The notes below the pieces were generated by a model that was not told the origin of the DNA, made no database searches, and saw only the letters and a program-made list of their open reading frames with translations. A stretch of DNA of 64,000 nucleotides, from assembly GCA_015492245.1 (NCBI GenBank), contig WGFM01000002.1, forward strand, positions 184,397 to 248,396. Reading direction: 5' to 3'. The position numbers and the translations under genes are program-made. This DNA comes from Deltaproteobacteria bacterium. Lineage in GTDB: Bacteria > Desulfobacterota > GWC2-55-46 > DRQE01. Shown in pieces: positions 8,763 to 17,544 of the stretch. Numbering within the stretch: the first letter of the stretch is position 1; every line of letters starts with the position of its first letter.

Positions 8763-9170
8763 TCAGCGGAAGGACTCCAGGATCTTCTTGTATACCGCCT
8801 CTGGTTCTATGACATCGAACAGAATCCCTCTGTACCGCATCCTTGCGGATATATATCTCTCATCGTGGACTGGAAGGAATGTGCAGTCTCCTTTATCGAC
8901 AAACCTGGGGCTTACATCCCCCAGGCAGAGGGCAAACCTTCTGTCATCTTTGCCGAGTATGACGATGGTGAAGGGGGCGGTGGTGTGCCCTTTCTCTGAG
9001 AACAGTCCCTTGATGTCTGCCACCACGAAGAGTTCCGTCCTGTGGGTGATAATACCCCTTACAGGTGGCCTTGTAAGTGGCAGGAAGAATATATTGTCCG
9101 ACACCATGACCCCTTCTACTGATGCGGTGTCTATCGCAAATCTTCTGTTGTCTGAAAGAAATATGAGCAT
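8763..9170 (-). CDS. cheW: CheW-like coupling protein
   Basis: 135-residue single CheW domain that couples receptors to CheA. It has LIFLSDNRRFAIDTASVEGVM at the start, then LTRPPVRGIITHRTELFVVADIKGLF, the family strand-turn with the conserved RG before the second barrel, and FTIVILGKDDRRFALCLGDV. It is 1 bp after the MCP stop and 1 bp before cheA. Together these three form a minimal receptor-coupler-kinase set. Confidence 0.85.
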   Translation of the reverse strand: MLIFLSDNRRFAIDTASVEGVMVSDNIFFLPLTRPPVRGIITHRTELFVVADIKGLFSEKGHTTAPFTIVILGKDDRRFALCLGDVSPRFVDKGDCTFLPVHDERYISARMRYRGILFDVIEPEAVYKKILESFR

Positions 9171-9171
9171 A

Positions 9172-10434
9172 TCACAGTTTGAATCGGGATATGGTGGTTT
9201 TCAGCTCTGCAGACAGTTCTGACAATTTTTCTGCGGCCTTTACCGTATCCTCTATTGCGTCCTGGTGTTTTTCAACTGCCCTGTCCACACTCTCTGTAAC
9301 CTTGAGGTTTCTCTCCACTATGGCTGCAGATTCCTCTATGACAGAGACGGTCTCTCTCGATGTGGCCTTCTGTTTCTCCGTTATGCTCAGCACCAGTGTG
9401 GCCTTCTCTGCCACCTCTGCGGTATAGGCTGTTATATCATCGAGTATGTCTCTTATGCGCCTTATATCTTCTCTGCCTTCCTTTATGGAGTGGGTTCCCT
9501 CGTTTGCCATGACTACCACCTTCTCAATCTCCCTTACCAGCTCTCTCACGATGTGTTCCACCTCTTCAACGCTCTTGGATGTATTGTCTGCAAACCTGCG
9601 GAATTCCTCTGCAACGGTAAGGAAACGGGTCTTGTCTGCTTCTGTTTTTGTTGCCTCTATGGTGGCATTCAGTGCAAGAAGGTCTGTCTGTCTGGATATA
9701 TGTGTTATGGCATCGAGCACTCTGGGTATGTCATCCAGTTTATCCTTGAGCTCTGTTACGGACCTTGCCGTCCTTTCCATGCCAGAGAATATCTCCTCGA
9801 ACCTCTCTATCACAGATGTTACCCGTCCAGCGCCACGCTGCACCATGGTGTTCACCTTCTGTGACGAGGCTGCCTGGTGGGTTGTCTTTTCTGCCACCTG
9901 GTCTGCAAGTGTTGAGACCTCTTTTATCATGTCCGAAGCCGTGTTTATGTGTCTCGCCTGGTCTATGGCTCCGTTGAATATCTGTGAGGTGCCGGTTATC
10001 ACATGTTCGGCTGTCTCCTTCCCCCGGCCTACCACCTTTGTAAGAACATTCTGGGTCTTGCTCAGTTCTTCCACCGTGTTCTTTATCTGTCCAACAAGCT
10101 CTCTCAGGTTGGTAAACACCTTGAGAAGGCTTCTCTCGAGCTCTGTGGTCTCGTCTGGAAATGTCTTCTTAGAGAGCCTGGGCTCTGTTGTTACATCGAG
10201 TTCTCCTGAGCTTGCCTTCTCGGTCATCTTTTTTAGATAAGAGAAATCCCTTGTGAACCTTTTTGTGAAGACAGAGCCCAGTATTAGCCCTATCAGTATT
10301 GCCACAAGAAAACCCAGTGGAAGGCGCATCCATTCCACAATCCCCACCTTCTCCACCATGTCGGGGGCGAAGGCCGCAACCGCAACGACGGCTATAAAGC
10401 CGAATATGAACTTATATCCTATGGGCACCTTCAT
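9172..10434 (-). CDS. Methyl-accepting chemotaxis-type receptor lacking a sensor domain
   Basis: About 420 residues. Two hydrophobic helices near the N-terminus (FIFGFIAVVAVAAFAP and LGFLVAILIGLILGSVF) are separated by only about 20 residues, so there is no periplasmic ligand domain. A HAMP-like region follows (FTKRFTRDFSYLKKMTEK), then a long coiled coil. The signalling tip reads ISRQTDLLALNATIEATKTEADK, which keeps the LLALNA(T/A)IEA core but lacks the usual ARAGE(Q)GRGFAVVA continuation. It may sense membrane or cytoplasmic state. The ATG at 10434 is preferred because AGGGG sits about 8 bases upstream; ATG 10440 is the alternative. It heads the cheW-cheA genes, 1 bp apart. Confidence 0.8.
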   Translation of the reverse strand: MKVPIGYKFIFGFIAVVAVAAFAPDMVEKVGIVEWMRLPLGFLVAILIGLILGSVFTKRFTRDFSYLKKMTEKASSGELDVTTEPRLSKKTFPDETTELERSLLKVFTNLRELVGQIKNTVEELSKTQNVLTKVVGRGKETAEHVITGTSQIFNGAIDQARHINTASDMIKEVSTLADQVAEKTTHQAASSQKVNTMVQRGAGRVTSVIERFEEIFSGMERTARSVTELKDKLDDIPRVLDAITHISRQTDLLALNATIEATKTEADKTRFLTVAEEFRRFADNTSKSVEEVEHIVRELVREIEKVVVMANEGTHSIKEGREDIRRIRDILDDITAYTAEVAEKATLVLSITEKQKATSRETVSVIEESAAIVERNLKVTESVDRAVEKHQDAIEDTVKAAEKLSELSAELKTTISRFKL

Positions 10435-10447
10435 GGGCATACCCCTA

Positions 10448-11452
10448 TCAGGGCACAAAGTGCTGATAGCCCTGCCTTGTGTCAATCCTGAGTTCCTTCC
10501 CTCTATCGAGCACCTTTATACCCCTCTTCTCTGTTATCGTGCCTATGGGGGTTATCGTTATGTCGAACCTTCTGGCCACAAGGAGTATATCCTCTCTCTT
10601 CCCTGGTGGTGAGGTGAATATTAGTTCATAGTCCTCCCCGCCTGTAAGGACCAGTTTGAGCTTGTGTTCTCTGGTCTCTGTGTGGTCTTTCATCTCCTGT
10701 GAGAGGGGTATCCTCTCACACTCTATTATGGCCCCGGTATTGCTCTGTTCGATGAGGTGTCCAAGGTCTCTTAGGAGCCCATCGCTTGCATCTACCATGG
10801 CACTTACAAGCCCCCTTTCCGCAAGTGCCCTTGCCGGTCCAACCCGTGCAACGGGGTTGAGGTGTTTGAGCACCACCTTTCTGCAACTGGCCTTCTCAAC
10901 TGCTGCAAGCCCTTCCTCTTTGAGTATCTCGAGCCCAAGGGCACTATCCCCTGGGGTTCCTGTTATGTGTATCACATCTCCTGGTCTTGCACCAGCCCTG
11001 TAGGCCACTTTTGGTCTTTCAGCCTCACCCACAACTGTTGTGGTTATGGACAGACAATCTGCCCTTGATGTGTTGCCACCCACAAGGTGCATGCCATACT
11101 CTGTGGTAGAGTCTTTTATACCCCTGTAGAGTTCTTCCACTAACTCGAACTCTGTATCCTCCGGCAGGTTCATTGCCGTGAGAAGAAAGAGCGGTGTGCC
11201 CCCCATTGCGGCTATGTCCGATACAGAGACACTGACAGCCTTTCTGCCAAGGTAGTAAGGTGGTGTATAGGCTCTTTCGAAGTGGACCCCCTCCATGAGT
11301 GAATCTATGGTAAGCAGAAGACAGCGCTTCTCTGTGATGGCCGTTACCGAGGCATCGTCTCCAATGGATTTGATTATGCGTGGGTGTTGTGTCTGGAAGG
11401 TCTTGCGGATTCTATCTATTATGTGGTCTTCGCCAAGTTTTTTTATCTTCAT
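10448..11452 (-). CDS. thiL: Thiamine-monophosphate kinase
   Basis: Phosphorylates thiamine monophosphate to thiamine diphosphate with ATP, the last step of the pathway. It has 334 residues, the normal length. It starts KKLGEDHIIDRIRK and has the GDDAS nucleotide/Mg site, TIDSLMEGVHF, the KAVSVSVSDIAAMGGTP helix, VGGNTSRAD, TGTPGDSALGLEIL, VDASDGLLRDLGHL and LTGGEDYELIF, all AIR-synthase-like ThiL motifs. It lies 6 bp after lon and a few bp before the MCP gene. No other thiamine gene or TPP riboswitch is seen here. Confidence 0.93.
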   Translation of the reverse strand: MKIKKLGEDHIIDRIRKTFQTQHPRIIKSIGDDASVTAITEKRCLLLTIDSLMEGVHFERAYTPPYYLGRKAVSVSVSDIAAMGGTPLFLLTAMNLPEDTEFELVEELYRGIKDSTTEYGMHLVGGNTSRADCLSITTTVVGEAERPKVAYRAGARPGDVIHITGTPGDSALGLEILKEEGLAAVEKASCRKVVLKHLNPVARVGPARALAERGLVSAMVDASDGLLRDLGHLIEQSNTGAIIECERIPLSQEMKDHTETREHKLKLVLTGGEDYELIFTSPPGKREDILLVARRFDITITPIGTITEKRGIKVLDRGKELRIDTRQGYQHFVP

Positions 11453-11458
11453 TCAACA

Positions 11459-13906
11459 TCACGGGCTTGTGTAGAGCCTTTTGGTGGCTCTCGTCTTTCT
11501 TGCCTCTTTTTTGTTCTTTTTTTTCAGCACAAGTTCAAGCACTTCGTCCATGTGCTTGACAGGTATTATGTTGAGTTTTTTCCGCACATTCTCTGGTACC
11601 TCTTCGAGGTCTTTTTTGTTCTGCTCTGGTATTATAACGGTCTTTATCTTGCCCCTCAACGCGGCAAGACACTTCTCTTTTATACCACCCACAGGCAGCA
11701 CCCTTCCACGCAGCGTTATCTCACCCGTCATGGCTATGTCCTTGTCCACAGGTATCTGTATGAGCACCGATACCATGGCCGTTGCCATGGTTATACCAGC
11801 AGATGGTCCGTCCTTTGGTATGGCTCCTGCAGGCACATGTATATGGATGTCGGTCTTTTTGTAGAAGTCTTCATCCAGGCCGAACCTCTTTGCCCTTGAG
11901 CGGATGTAGCTTAAGGCAGCCTGTGCGGACTCTTTCATAACCTCACCCATGTGTCCGGTAAGGGTGAGCTGGCCTCTTCCTTTCATGGTGGTGGCCTCCA
12001 CATAGAGGATTTCTCCGCCAGTTGATGTCCAGGCAAGCCCTGTGGCCACCCCTACTTCATCCTTTTCCTGTTCCCCCTCTGATATGTACTTTGGCACCCC
12101 CAGGTATTCGTGCAGGTTCTTCTGGTTTACCTCGTAGTGCTGCAGCCTGCCTGCTGCGACATGTTTTGCCACCTTTCGGCATATGGCTGCAATCTCTCTT
12201 TCCAGTCCCCTCAGGCCTGCCTCTCTCGTGTATTCGTTTATAATCTTTCTTACTGCCTCGTCTGTTACGGTAATAATATTTGGCTTGAGCCCGTTCTCCT
12301 TTATCTGCCGGGGTATTATGTATCGTCTGGCTATGACGAGTTTTTCTTCTTCCGTGTAGCCAGGTATGTCTATCAGCTCCATTCGGTCCTTAAGGGGAGC
12401 AGGGATGGGGTCTGTAAGGTTTGCTGTGGCTATGAACATCACCTTGGAGAGATCAAAGGGCAGGTTCAGATAGTGATCACTGAAGGCATGGTTCTGCTCA
12501 GGGTCAAGTACTTCGAGCAGGGCAGACGATGGATCTCCCCGAAAATCTGCCCCTATCTTGTCTATCTCGTCGAGCATGAATACAGGGTTGAGTGTGCCTG
12601 CCTGTTTCATACCCTGTACGATTCTGCCTGGCAGTGCGCCAACATAGGTTCTTCTGTGTCCTCTTATTTCTGCCTCGTCCCTTATGCCTCCAAGGGAGAT
12701 TCTTACGAATCTTCTGCCCAGTGCCTTTGCGATAGATTTGCCAAGAGAAGTCTTGCCCACCCCAGGGGGACCAACGAAGCAGAGTATGGGCCCCTTTGTC
12801 TTTCTCTTCAGTTTCCTCACGGCAAGGTATTCCAGTATCCTTTCTTTGACCTTCTCGAGGTCATAGTGGTCTTTATCGAGTATATCCTTTGCACGCTGTA
12901 TGTTAAGGGTATCCCGTGTCTGTCTGCTCCAGGGCAGTTCCACCAGCCATTCGAGGTATGTCCTGGTTATTGTGGCCTCTGCAGCATCGGGATGCATCAT
13001 CTCGAGGCGTTCCAGTTGTTTTATGGCCTCTTTTTCCACCTCCGGGGGCATCTTCGCCTTTTTTATCTTCTCTTTGAACTCTTCCAGTTCTTCGGTGGTC
13101 TCCTCCATGTCGCCAAGTTCGCTCTTTATGGCCTTCAGTTGCTCACGCAGGTAGTACTCGCGCTGGGTCTTGTCCATCTCTTCCTTTGCCTGGTTCTGTA
13201 TCTTTGCCTGCACCTGGGCAAGCTGGTATTCTTTTGTGAGAAGTTCGTTAACCTGTTCGAGCCTCTTTACAGGCTCAAGCGTTTCGAGCACACCCTGGGC
13301 CTCTCTTATCTTAAGCCCCAGGTTTGCAGCCACGAGGTCTGCAAGCCTGCCAGGGTCCTGTATGTTCTCCAGTATCATCATCACCTCAGGGAATACCACC
13401 TTACCGAGGGAGGTGAGTTTCTCAAGCAACTCCTTCACATTGCGCATCAGGGCCTCCACCTCTATGGGCGGACTCTCAAGGGTAGTCTCTTTCAGTTTTG
13501 TTATCTCTACAGAGTAGAAGGGTTCGGTCTGGAGGAACTTTTCTATCCGTGCCCTTTGCAGCCCCTGCACAAGAACCTTGACCTTTCCATCTGGCAGCTT
13601 CATCATCCTCATTATCATCCCCACTGTGCCGAAGTTATAGAGGTCATTGGGCAGGATGTCCTCTTTGGTTATATCCTTCTGTGTGGCAAGCAATATCAGG
13701 CGGTCTCTTGTAAGGGCATAATCTATGGCATTTATCGAGAGGTCTCTACCAACGAAAAGCGGCACTATCATGTACGGGAATATTACCACATCTCTTAACG
13801 GCAGAAGTGGCAGCGTTCCTGGTATTATTGGTTCGTCCTCATCGAGACTCTGTTCATTATCTTCTGCAAGGTTCTCTTCTGGTTTTTCTTTTCTTTCTTC
13901 ATCCAT
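11459..13906 (-). CDS. lon: ATP-dependent protease Lon
   Basis: Cytoplasmic AAA+ serine protease for damaged and regulatory proteins, 815 residues. The N-terminal LON domain begins [20 protein letters not shown] coiled region contains [18 protein letters not shown]. The AAA+ module has Walker [11 protein letters not shown], Walker [13 protein letters not shown] and sensor residues. The protease domain has the catalytic Ser in [15 protein letters not shown] and Lys in [10 protein letters not shown]. The C-terminus ends in a basic tail rich in Lys/Arg. AGGAG precedes the ATG. It follows hsp20 by 13 bp, so chaperone and protease are co-expressed. Confidence 0.96.
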   Translation of the reverse strand: MDEERKEKPEENLAEDNEQSLDEDEPIIPGTLPLLPLRDVVIFPYMIVPLFVGRDLSINAIDYALTRDRLILLATQKDITKEDILPNDLYNFGTVGMIMRMMKLPDGKVKVLVQGLQRARIEKFLQTEPFYSVEITKLKETTLESPPIEVEALMRNVKELLEKLTSLGKVVFPEVMMILENIQDPGRLADLVAANLGLKIREAQGVLETLEPVKRLEQVNELLTKEYQLAQVQAKIQNQAKEEMDKTQREYYLREQLKAIKSELGDMEETTEELEEFKEKIKKAKMPPEVEKEAIKQLERLEMMHPDAAEATITRTYLEWLVELPWSRQTRDTLNIQRAKDILDKDHYDLEKVKERILEYLAVRKLKRKTKGPILCFVGPPGVGKTSLGKSIAKALGRRFVRISLGGIRDEAEIRGHRRTYVGALPGRIVQGMKQAGTLNPVFMLDEIDKIGADFRGDPSSALLEVLDPEQNHAFSDHYLNLPFDLSKVMFIATANLTDPIPAPLKDRMELIDIPGYTEEEKLVIARRYIIPRQIKENGLKPNIITVTDEAVRKIINEYTREAGLRGLEREIAAICRKVAKHVAAGRLQHYEVNQKNLHEYLGVPKYISEGEQEKDEVGVATGLAWTSTGGEILYVEATTMKGRGQLTLTGHMGEVMKESAQAALSYIRSRAKRFGLDEDFYKKTDIHIHVPAGAIPKDGPSAGITMATAMVSVLIQIPVDKDIAMTGEITLRGRVLPVGGIKEKCLAALRGKIKTVIIPEQNKKDLEEVPENVRKKLNIIPVKHMDEVLELVLKKKNKKEARKTRATKRLYTSP

Positions 13907-13919
13907 CTTAAGGACTCCT

Positions 13920-14363
13920 TTATGCGGATTCTATCTCCACCAGTTTTGGTCTTCCCCGTTTTTCCTCCACCCTTGGCAGGGTGATCTTCAATATGCCCTT
14001 GCTGTATACCGCCTGTATGTGGCTGGTGTTTACAGGCAGAGGCAACTCTATGACCCTGAATATCTTTCCAAAGGAGCGCTCCATGCACACATAGTTTATG
14101 TTTGGGTCATCGAAACACTCGTACTTGAATGCCTTTATATTGATCGTATCCCTGAAGGCAACCACCTCTATGTCCTCCCGCCTTACCCCTGGCATCTCAA
14201 CCTCTATTATGAGTTCCTTGGCGGTGGAATAGATGTCTATGCAGGGCATATGGCTTACAAGCTCTGTGCACTGGGGGTCATCTGCTATGCCCTCCTGGAT
14301 GAACTGTAATGTGTTGTTCTCTCCGATGGAGGAATCGGTCATTATCTTCCTCGGTGTTTTTGC
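13920..14363 (-). CDS. Small heat-shock protein (Hsp20/alpha-crystallin)
   Basis: ATP-independent holdase. The alpha-crystallin domain occupies roughly residues 50-147: [21 protein letters not shown], then [31 protein letters not shown] and the closing GILKITLPR, the conserved A-x-x-x-n-GVL-like end. The N-terminal arm is long and polar. The start is uncertain: GTG 14363 sits 8 bases after a GAGG-like site that overlaps the galU stop and gives 147 residues; GTG 14411 would overlap galU by 38 bp, and ATG 14342 would shorten it. It is between galU and lon in the same run. Confidence 0.82.
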   Translation of the reverse strand, partial: AKTPRKIMTDSSIGENNTLQFIQEGIADDPQCTELVSHMPCIDIYSTAKELIIEVEMPGVRREDIEVVAFRDTINIKAFKYECFDDPNINYVCMERSFGKIFRVIELPLPVNTSHIQAVYSKGILKITLPRVEEKRGRPKLVEIESA

Positions 14364-14373
14364 CACAGGGACC

Positions 14374-15231
14374 TCACGGTAGTTTTTTAAGGAACCTGCG
14401 GAGTTCTCCACGGAACTCCTTTCTCTTCATAGAGAAGGCCATGTTCGCCTTTATGAACCCCAGTTTGTCGCCTGCATCGTATCGTGTGCCCTCGAACTGG
14501 CAGGCATAGACCTCCTCTGTTGCAAGAAGATTCCTTATGGCATCTGTAAGCTGTACCTCGCCACCTCTTCCTGGTGTGGTGGTCTTCAGTGCCTCGAAGA
14601 TTGTCGGGGTGAGTATGTATCTGCCCATTATTGCAAGGTTCGAAGGTGGCTTCTCCTTTGGTTTTTCAACGAGATCTTCTACCCGATATACACCGGGTGC
14701 CACCTTTTCACCCTTTATTACTCCATACATGGATGTCTTGCTCCTTGGCACCCTCTCTACTGCGAGCACAGAGCCACCGAACTGCCCGTATACATCCATG
14801 AGCTGCCGGATCACAGGAACCCTTGAGTCAATTATATCATCACTCAGGAAAACTGCAAATGGCTCATCACATACGACCTTCTCTGAATGCATTATGGCGT
14901 CTCCAAGCCCCTGGGCTATTTTTTGTCGTACATAGACATATTCGGCAAGTTCTGATAATTGTTTAACCCTTTTTTCAAGTTCCTCCTTACCCTTTTCAAG
15001 AAGGAAGGCCTCGAGCTCTGGGTCTCTATCGAAGTAATCCTCTATTGCCGTCTTGCCCCTGCTGGTAACTATTATTATCTGCTCTATACCCGAATCCCTT
15101 GCCTCCTCTATGGAATACTGGATGAGGGGCTTGTCCACTATGGGAAGCATCTCCTTGGGTATGGCCTTTGTTATTGGTAGAAACCTTGTGCCAAAACCTG
15201 CTGCTGGAAAGACCGCTTTTCTTACTTTCAT
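14374..15231 (-). CDS. galU: UTP-glucose-1-phosphate uridylyltransferase
   Basis: Makes UDP-glucose from UTP and glucose-1-P for envelope sugars and galactose use. It has 285 residues. The nucleotidyltransferase N-terminus VRKAVFPAAGFGTRFLPITK and IPKEMLPIVDKPLIQY are diagnostic, followed by QAEALGLGDAI-type QGLGDAIMHSEK, FLSDDII and LVEKPKEKPPSNLAIMGRYIL. The start is set at the ATG before KVRKAVF; a longer frame upstream has no support and runs into the promoter. The promoter TTGACT-N17-TATTAT ends 7 bases before the ATG, so the message is probably leaderless. It heads the minus-strand run to larC. A galT gene lies elsewhere in the window. Confidence 0.95.
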   Translation of the reverse strand: MKVRKAVFPAAGFGTRFLPITKAIPKEMLPIVDKPLIQYSIEEARDSGIEQIIIVTSRGKTAIEDYFDRDPELEAFLLEKGKEELEKRVKQLSELAEYVYVRQKIAQGLGDAIMHSEKVVCDEPFAVFLSDDIIDSRVPVIRQLMDVYGQFGGSVLAVERVPRSKTSMYGVIKGEKVAPGVYRVEDLVEKPKEKPPSNLAIMGRYILTPTIFEALKTTTPGRGGEVQLTDAIRNLLATEEVYACQFEGTRYDAGDKLGFIKANMAFSMKRKEFRGELRRFLKKLP

Positions 15232-15238
15232 AGGGTTG

Positions 15239-15267
15239 ATAATATTAATTTTTTTTACACAAGTCAA
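15239..15267 (-). promoter_or_regulatory. galU promoter, leaderless configuration
   Basis: Minus strand TTGACT (15267-15262), a 17-bp spacer containing an A8 run, TATTAT (15244-15239), then 7 bases to the galU ATG. It may drive the whole galU-hsp20-lon-thiL-mcp-cheW-cheA-larB-larC run, as no other good promoter was seen at the short junctions. Confidence 0.6.
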
Positions 15268-15291
15268 GCACTGGTTTGAGAAAGACCGTGT

Positions 15292-15321
15292 TTGACAGCG
15301 AGAACCCTTGTGTGATAGAAA
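15292..15321 (+). promoter_or_regulatory. resB promoter
   Basis: TTGACA (15292-15297) with an 18-bp spacer to TAGAAA (15316-15321), leaving 9 bases to the ATG. The -10 is weak but the placement matches the leaderless pattern of the divergent galU promoter. Confidence 0.4.
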
Positions 15322-15330
15322 AACTCTATT

Positions 15331-16323
15331 ATGTTCAAGAAGGCATGGAACATGTTTGGCTCGCCATGGCTTACGGCCGGGCTTACTGTGCTCATATGTG
15401 TAGACACAGTGGTTGGTTCCTTTATTGTGCTTCGTAACAGGGGTTTTTACGAAGAGCTCGATATGGAGGTTCTTTTTCCACATCTTCTCAAGGTGGCCCC
15501 GCAACATCCTGAACTTACACTCTGGATATTTGTGCTCATCCTGCTCGTTGCCCTCTTTGCACTGAACACCACCGTATGTACCATCGACAGGCTCTACATG
15601 ATATTTACCAGGAGGGCACCCCTCAGGGCAGTTCTGCCACAGCTTGTGCACCTGGGTTTTCTCGTGGCCCTCGTGGGACATCTTGTAGGCAGTGTGGATG
15701 GGTTCAGGGCCTATGGCAATGTGGCGATAGAAGGAGAGAAGGTGCCGGTGCCATACACAGAGGGGCTCTACATGAGGCTCGATGGCGTGGACGCAGAGTT
15801 CTCAAGAGTAAGTGGGCTCACGGGGCTCAAGGTATCGATGACACTCTTTGAAGAGGACAGCATAGTATATTCCGATGAAATGAGTATAAATGACCCCCTC
15901 ATATACAGGGGTATAGCCTTCTACTATGTAAAACATGGCAAGACCCTCAAGGGGTTTATTATGGATGTGGATGGCAAGAGGGTGGAGGTCTCACCGGATG
16001 GAAGCTTCCTCTCTCCTTCGGGCAGGATATTCTATTTCGGAAAGATATACTCTGCAGACGATGGTTCCGCCAGTGCCGTGCCCTTCATAGAGGTTATAGC
16101 CGATAGCGGTAGAAGGGCATACTTAAGGCTTATACCATCTTCAGGGGTTGAACTTGAGGGCACAACCATAACCCTTGTGGACTATATGCTTGTATCCTAC
16201 GGGGTTTTCACCATAAACAGGGATCCTGGCATATGGCTTATAGGTGTGGGCTCCCTCTTGCTCCTTGCGGGTATGGTGGGGCTTGTATTTGCAAGAGAGG
16301 ATAGAAGAGAGCTTGTGAGTTGA
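15331..16323 (+). CDS. ResB/Ccs1-like cytochrome c biogenesis protein
   Basis: 330-residue membrane protein of the ResB/Ccs1 family, which with CcsA delivers and attaches haem to apocytochromes c outside the cytoplasmic membrane (system II). Membrane segments lie near residues 14-35 (WLTAGLTVLICVDTVVGSF), 63-82 and 95-115 (LPQLVHLGFLVALVGHLVGSV, containing His). A large outside domain (about 116-290) with YSDEMSINDPLIYRGIAFYYV follows, then a last helix near 300-322. It is shorter than chloroplast or Bacillus ResB. CcsA is not in the window. It fits the several c-type cytochromes encoded 44 kb away. Confidence 0.75.
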   Translation: MFKKAWNMFGSPWLTAGLTVLICVDTVVGSFIVLRNRGFYEELDMEVLFPHLLKVAPQHPELTLWIFVLILLVALFALNTTVCTIDRLYMIFTRRAPLRAVLPQLVHLGFLVALVGHLVGSVDGFRAYGNVAIEGEKVPVPYTEGLYMRLDGVDAEFSRVSGLTGLKVSMTLFEEDSIVYSDEMSINDPLIYRGIAFYYVKHGKTLKGFIMDVDGKRVEVSPDGSFLSPSGRIFYFGKIYSADDGSASAVPFIEVIADSGRRAYLRLIPSSGVELEGTTITLVDYMLVSYGVFTINRDPGIWLIGVGSLLLLAGMVGLVFAREDRRELVS

Positions 16324-16386
16324 CAATCGGCCTGAAACTCGTTAGATTTACAGTAATTCCAGAGACTCAAGGAGGTGCGGCTTACC

Positions 16387-17544
16387 ATGTTCCACATGGC
16401 AGACCCAGAGGATATCAAAAGTGGCAGGGTAACGGATGTGTACTTTGCAAGAACTCTCGAGATACTGAAGGCAAAAGGCATAGACAAGAGGGTGAGGGCA
16501 GAGTTCTTTGCGAAAAAACTTCCCCACCACTGGCAGTGGGCGGTGCTCTGTGGGCTTGAAGAGGTGGCATACCTTATGGAGGGTAGACCCGTAAATATCC
16601 GTGCCATGGAGGAGGGCGAGACATTCCACCCCGATGAGCCGGTCATGGAGATAGAGGGGATGTATCAGGACATATGTGTCTTCGAGACAGCCATGCTCGG
16701 GCTTATATGCCAGGCAAGTGGTGTGGCAACAAGGGCAGCAAGGATGAGGATAGCTGCAGGGGAGAAGATGGTGGTGAGCTTCGGGGCAAGGAGGATGCAT
16801 CCTGCCATAGCTCCCATGATAGAGAGGGCTGCCTTCATAGGTGGGTGTGATGGCGTGGCAGTCATCGTCAGTGCGGAACTCATAGAGGCAGACCCCATGG
16901 GAACCATGCCACATGCGCTAATACTCGTCATGGGTGATACGGTGGATGCCATGAGGGTATTCGATGATGTCCTCGACGAGAAGGTCAAGAGGGTTGCCCT
17001 CATAGACACATTCAACGATGAAAAGTTCGAGGCCCTGCGTGTTGCAGAGGCCATGGGCGAGAGGCTGTTTGCCGTAAGGCTCGACACCCCTTCTTCAAGA
17101 AGGGGTAACTTCTACAAGATATTCGAGGAGGTGCGCTGGGAGCTTGATCTTCGCGGCTACAACCATGTAAGGCTCTTTGCCAGCGGGGGTCTCGATGAAG
17201 ATGTGGTAAGAGAGCTCACCCCCGTGGTGGATGCCTTTGGCGTGGGCACCTCCATAAGCAACGCACCGGTGGTGGACTTCTCAATGGACATAATGGAGAT
17301 AGAGGGCAGGCCCGTTGCAAAAAGGGGCAAGTGGAGCGGGGCAAAGAGTGTGCTCAGGTGCCAGAGCTGTGGCAGAAGGGTTACAACACCCCTTGGCAGA
17401 GAGCCTGAAAGGTGTGAGTGTGGCGGCACACCCGAAAGCCTTATCAGCCCACTTATGGAAGATGGAAAGGTTGCAAGAAGACTCAAGAAACCCAGGGAGA
17501 TTCACCAGGAAGTGCGAGAAAGACTCAAGGCTTTAGAGCTTTAA
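16387..17544 (+). CDS. Nicotinate phosphoribosyltransferase (archaeal-type with zinc ribbon)
   Basis: Joins nicotinate to PRPP to make nicotinate mononucleotide in NAD salvage. It has 385 residues. Phosphoribosyltransferase features are FFAKKLPHHWQWAVLCGLEEV, the conserved SFGARRMHPAIAPMIERAA (His that is phosphorylated in the family), HALILVMGDTV, ALIDTFNDEKFEAL and FASGGLDED. The C-terminus carries a four-Cys zinc-binding knuckle (CQSCGRR...CECGG, residues about 325-350) as in archaeal nicotinate phosphoribosyltransferases. ATG 16387 is chosen for AAGGAGG at 16369-16375. It overlaps the end of the convergent deacetylase by 4 bp. Confidence 0.85.
   Translation: MFHMADPEDIKSGRVTDVYFARTLEILKAKGIDKRVRAEFFAKKLPHHWQWAVLCGLEEVAYLMEGRPVNIRAMEEGETFHPDEPVMEIEGMYQDICVFETAMLGLICQASGVATRAARMRIAAGEKMVVSFGARRMHPAIAPMIERAAFIGGCDGVAVIVSAELIEADPMGTMPHALILVMGDTVDAMRVFDDVLDEKVKRVALIDTFNDEKFEALRVAEAMGERLFAVRLDTPSSRRGNFYKIFEEVRWELDLRGYNHVRLFASGGLDEDVVRELTPVVDAFGVGTSISNAPVVDFSMDIMEIEGRPVAKRGKWSGAKSVLRCQSCGRRVTTPLGREPERCECGGTPESLISPLMEDGKVARRLKKPREIHQEVRERLKALEL

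Noticed and set aside
12110..13798. 562-codon open frame on the plus strand
   Set aside because: It lies wholly antisense to lon, which has all family motifs; the translation is rich in Cys, His and Tyr and matches nothing. A shadow frame caused by codon bias.
14374..15681. 435-codon version of galU starting at 15681
   Set aside because: The first 150 codons run antisense through the galU/resB promoter region and into resB, and galU homology begins exactly at the ATG at 15231.
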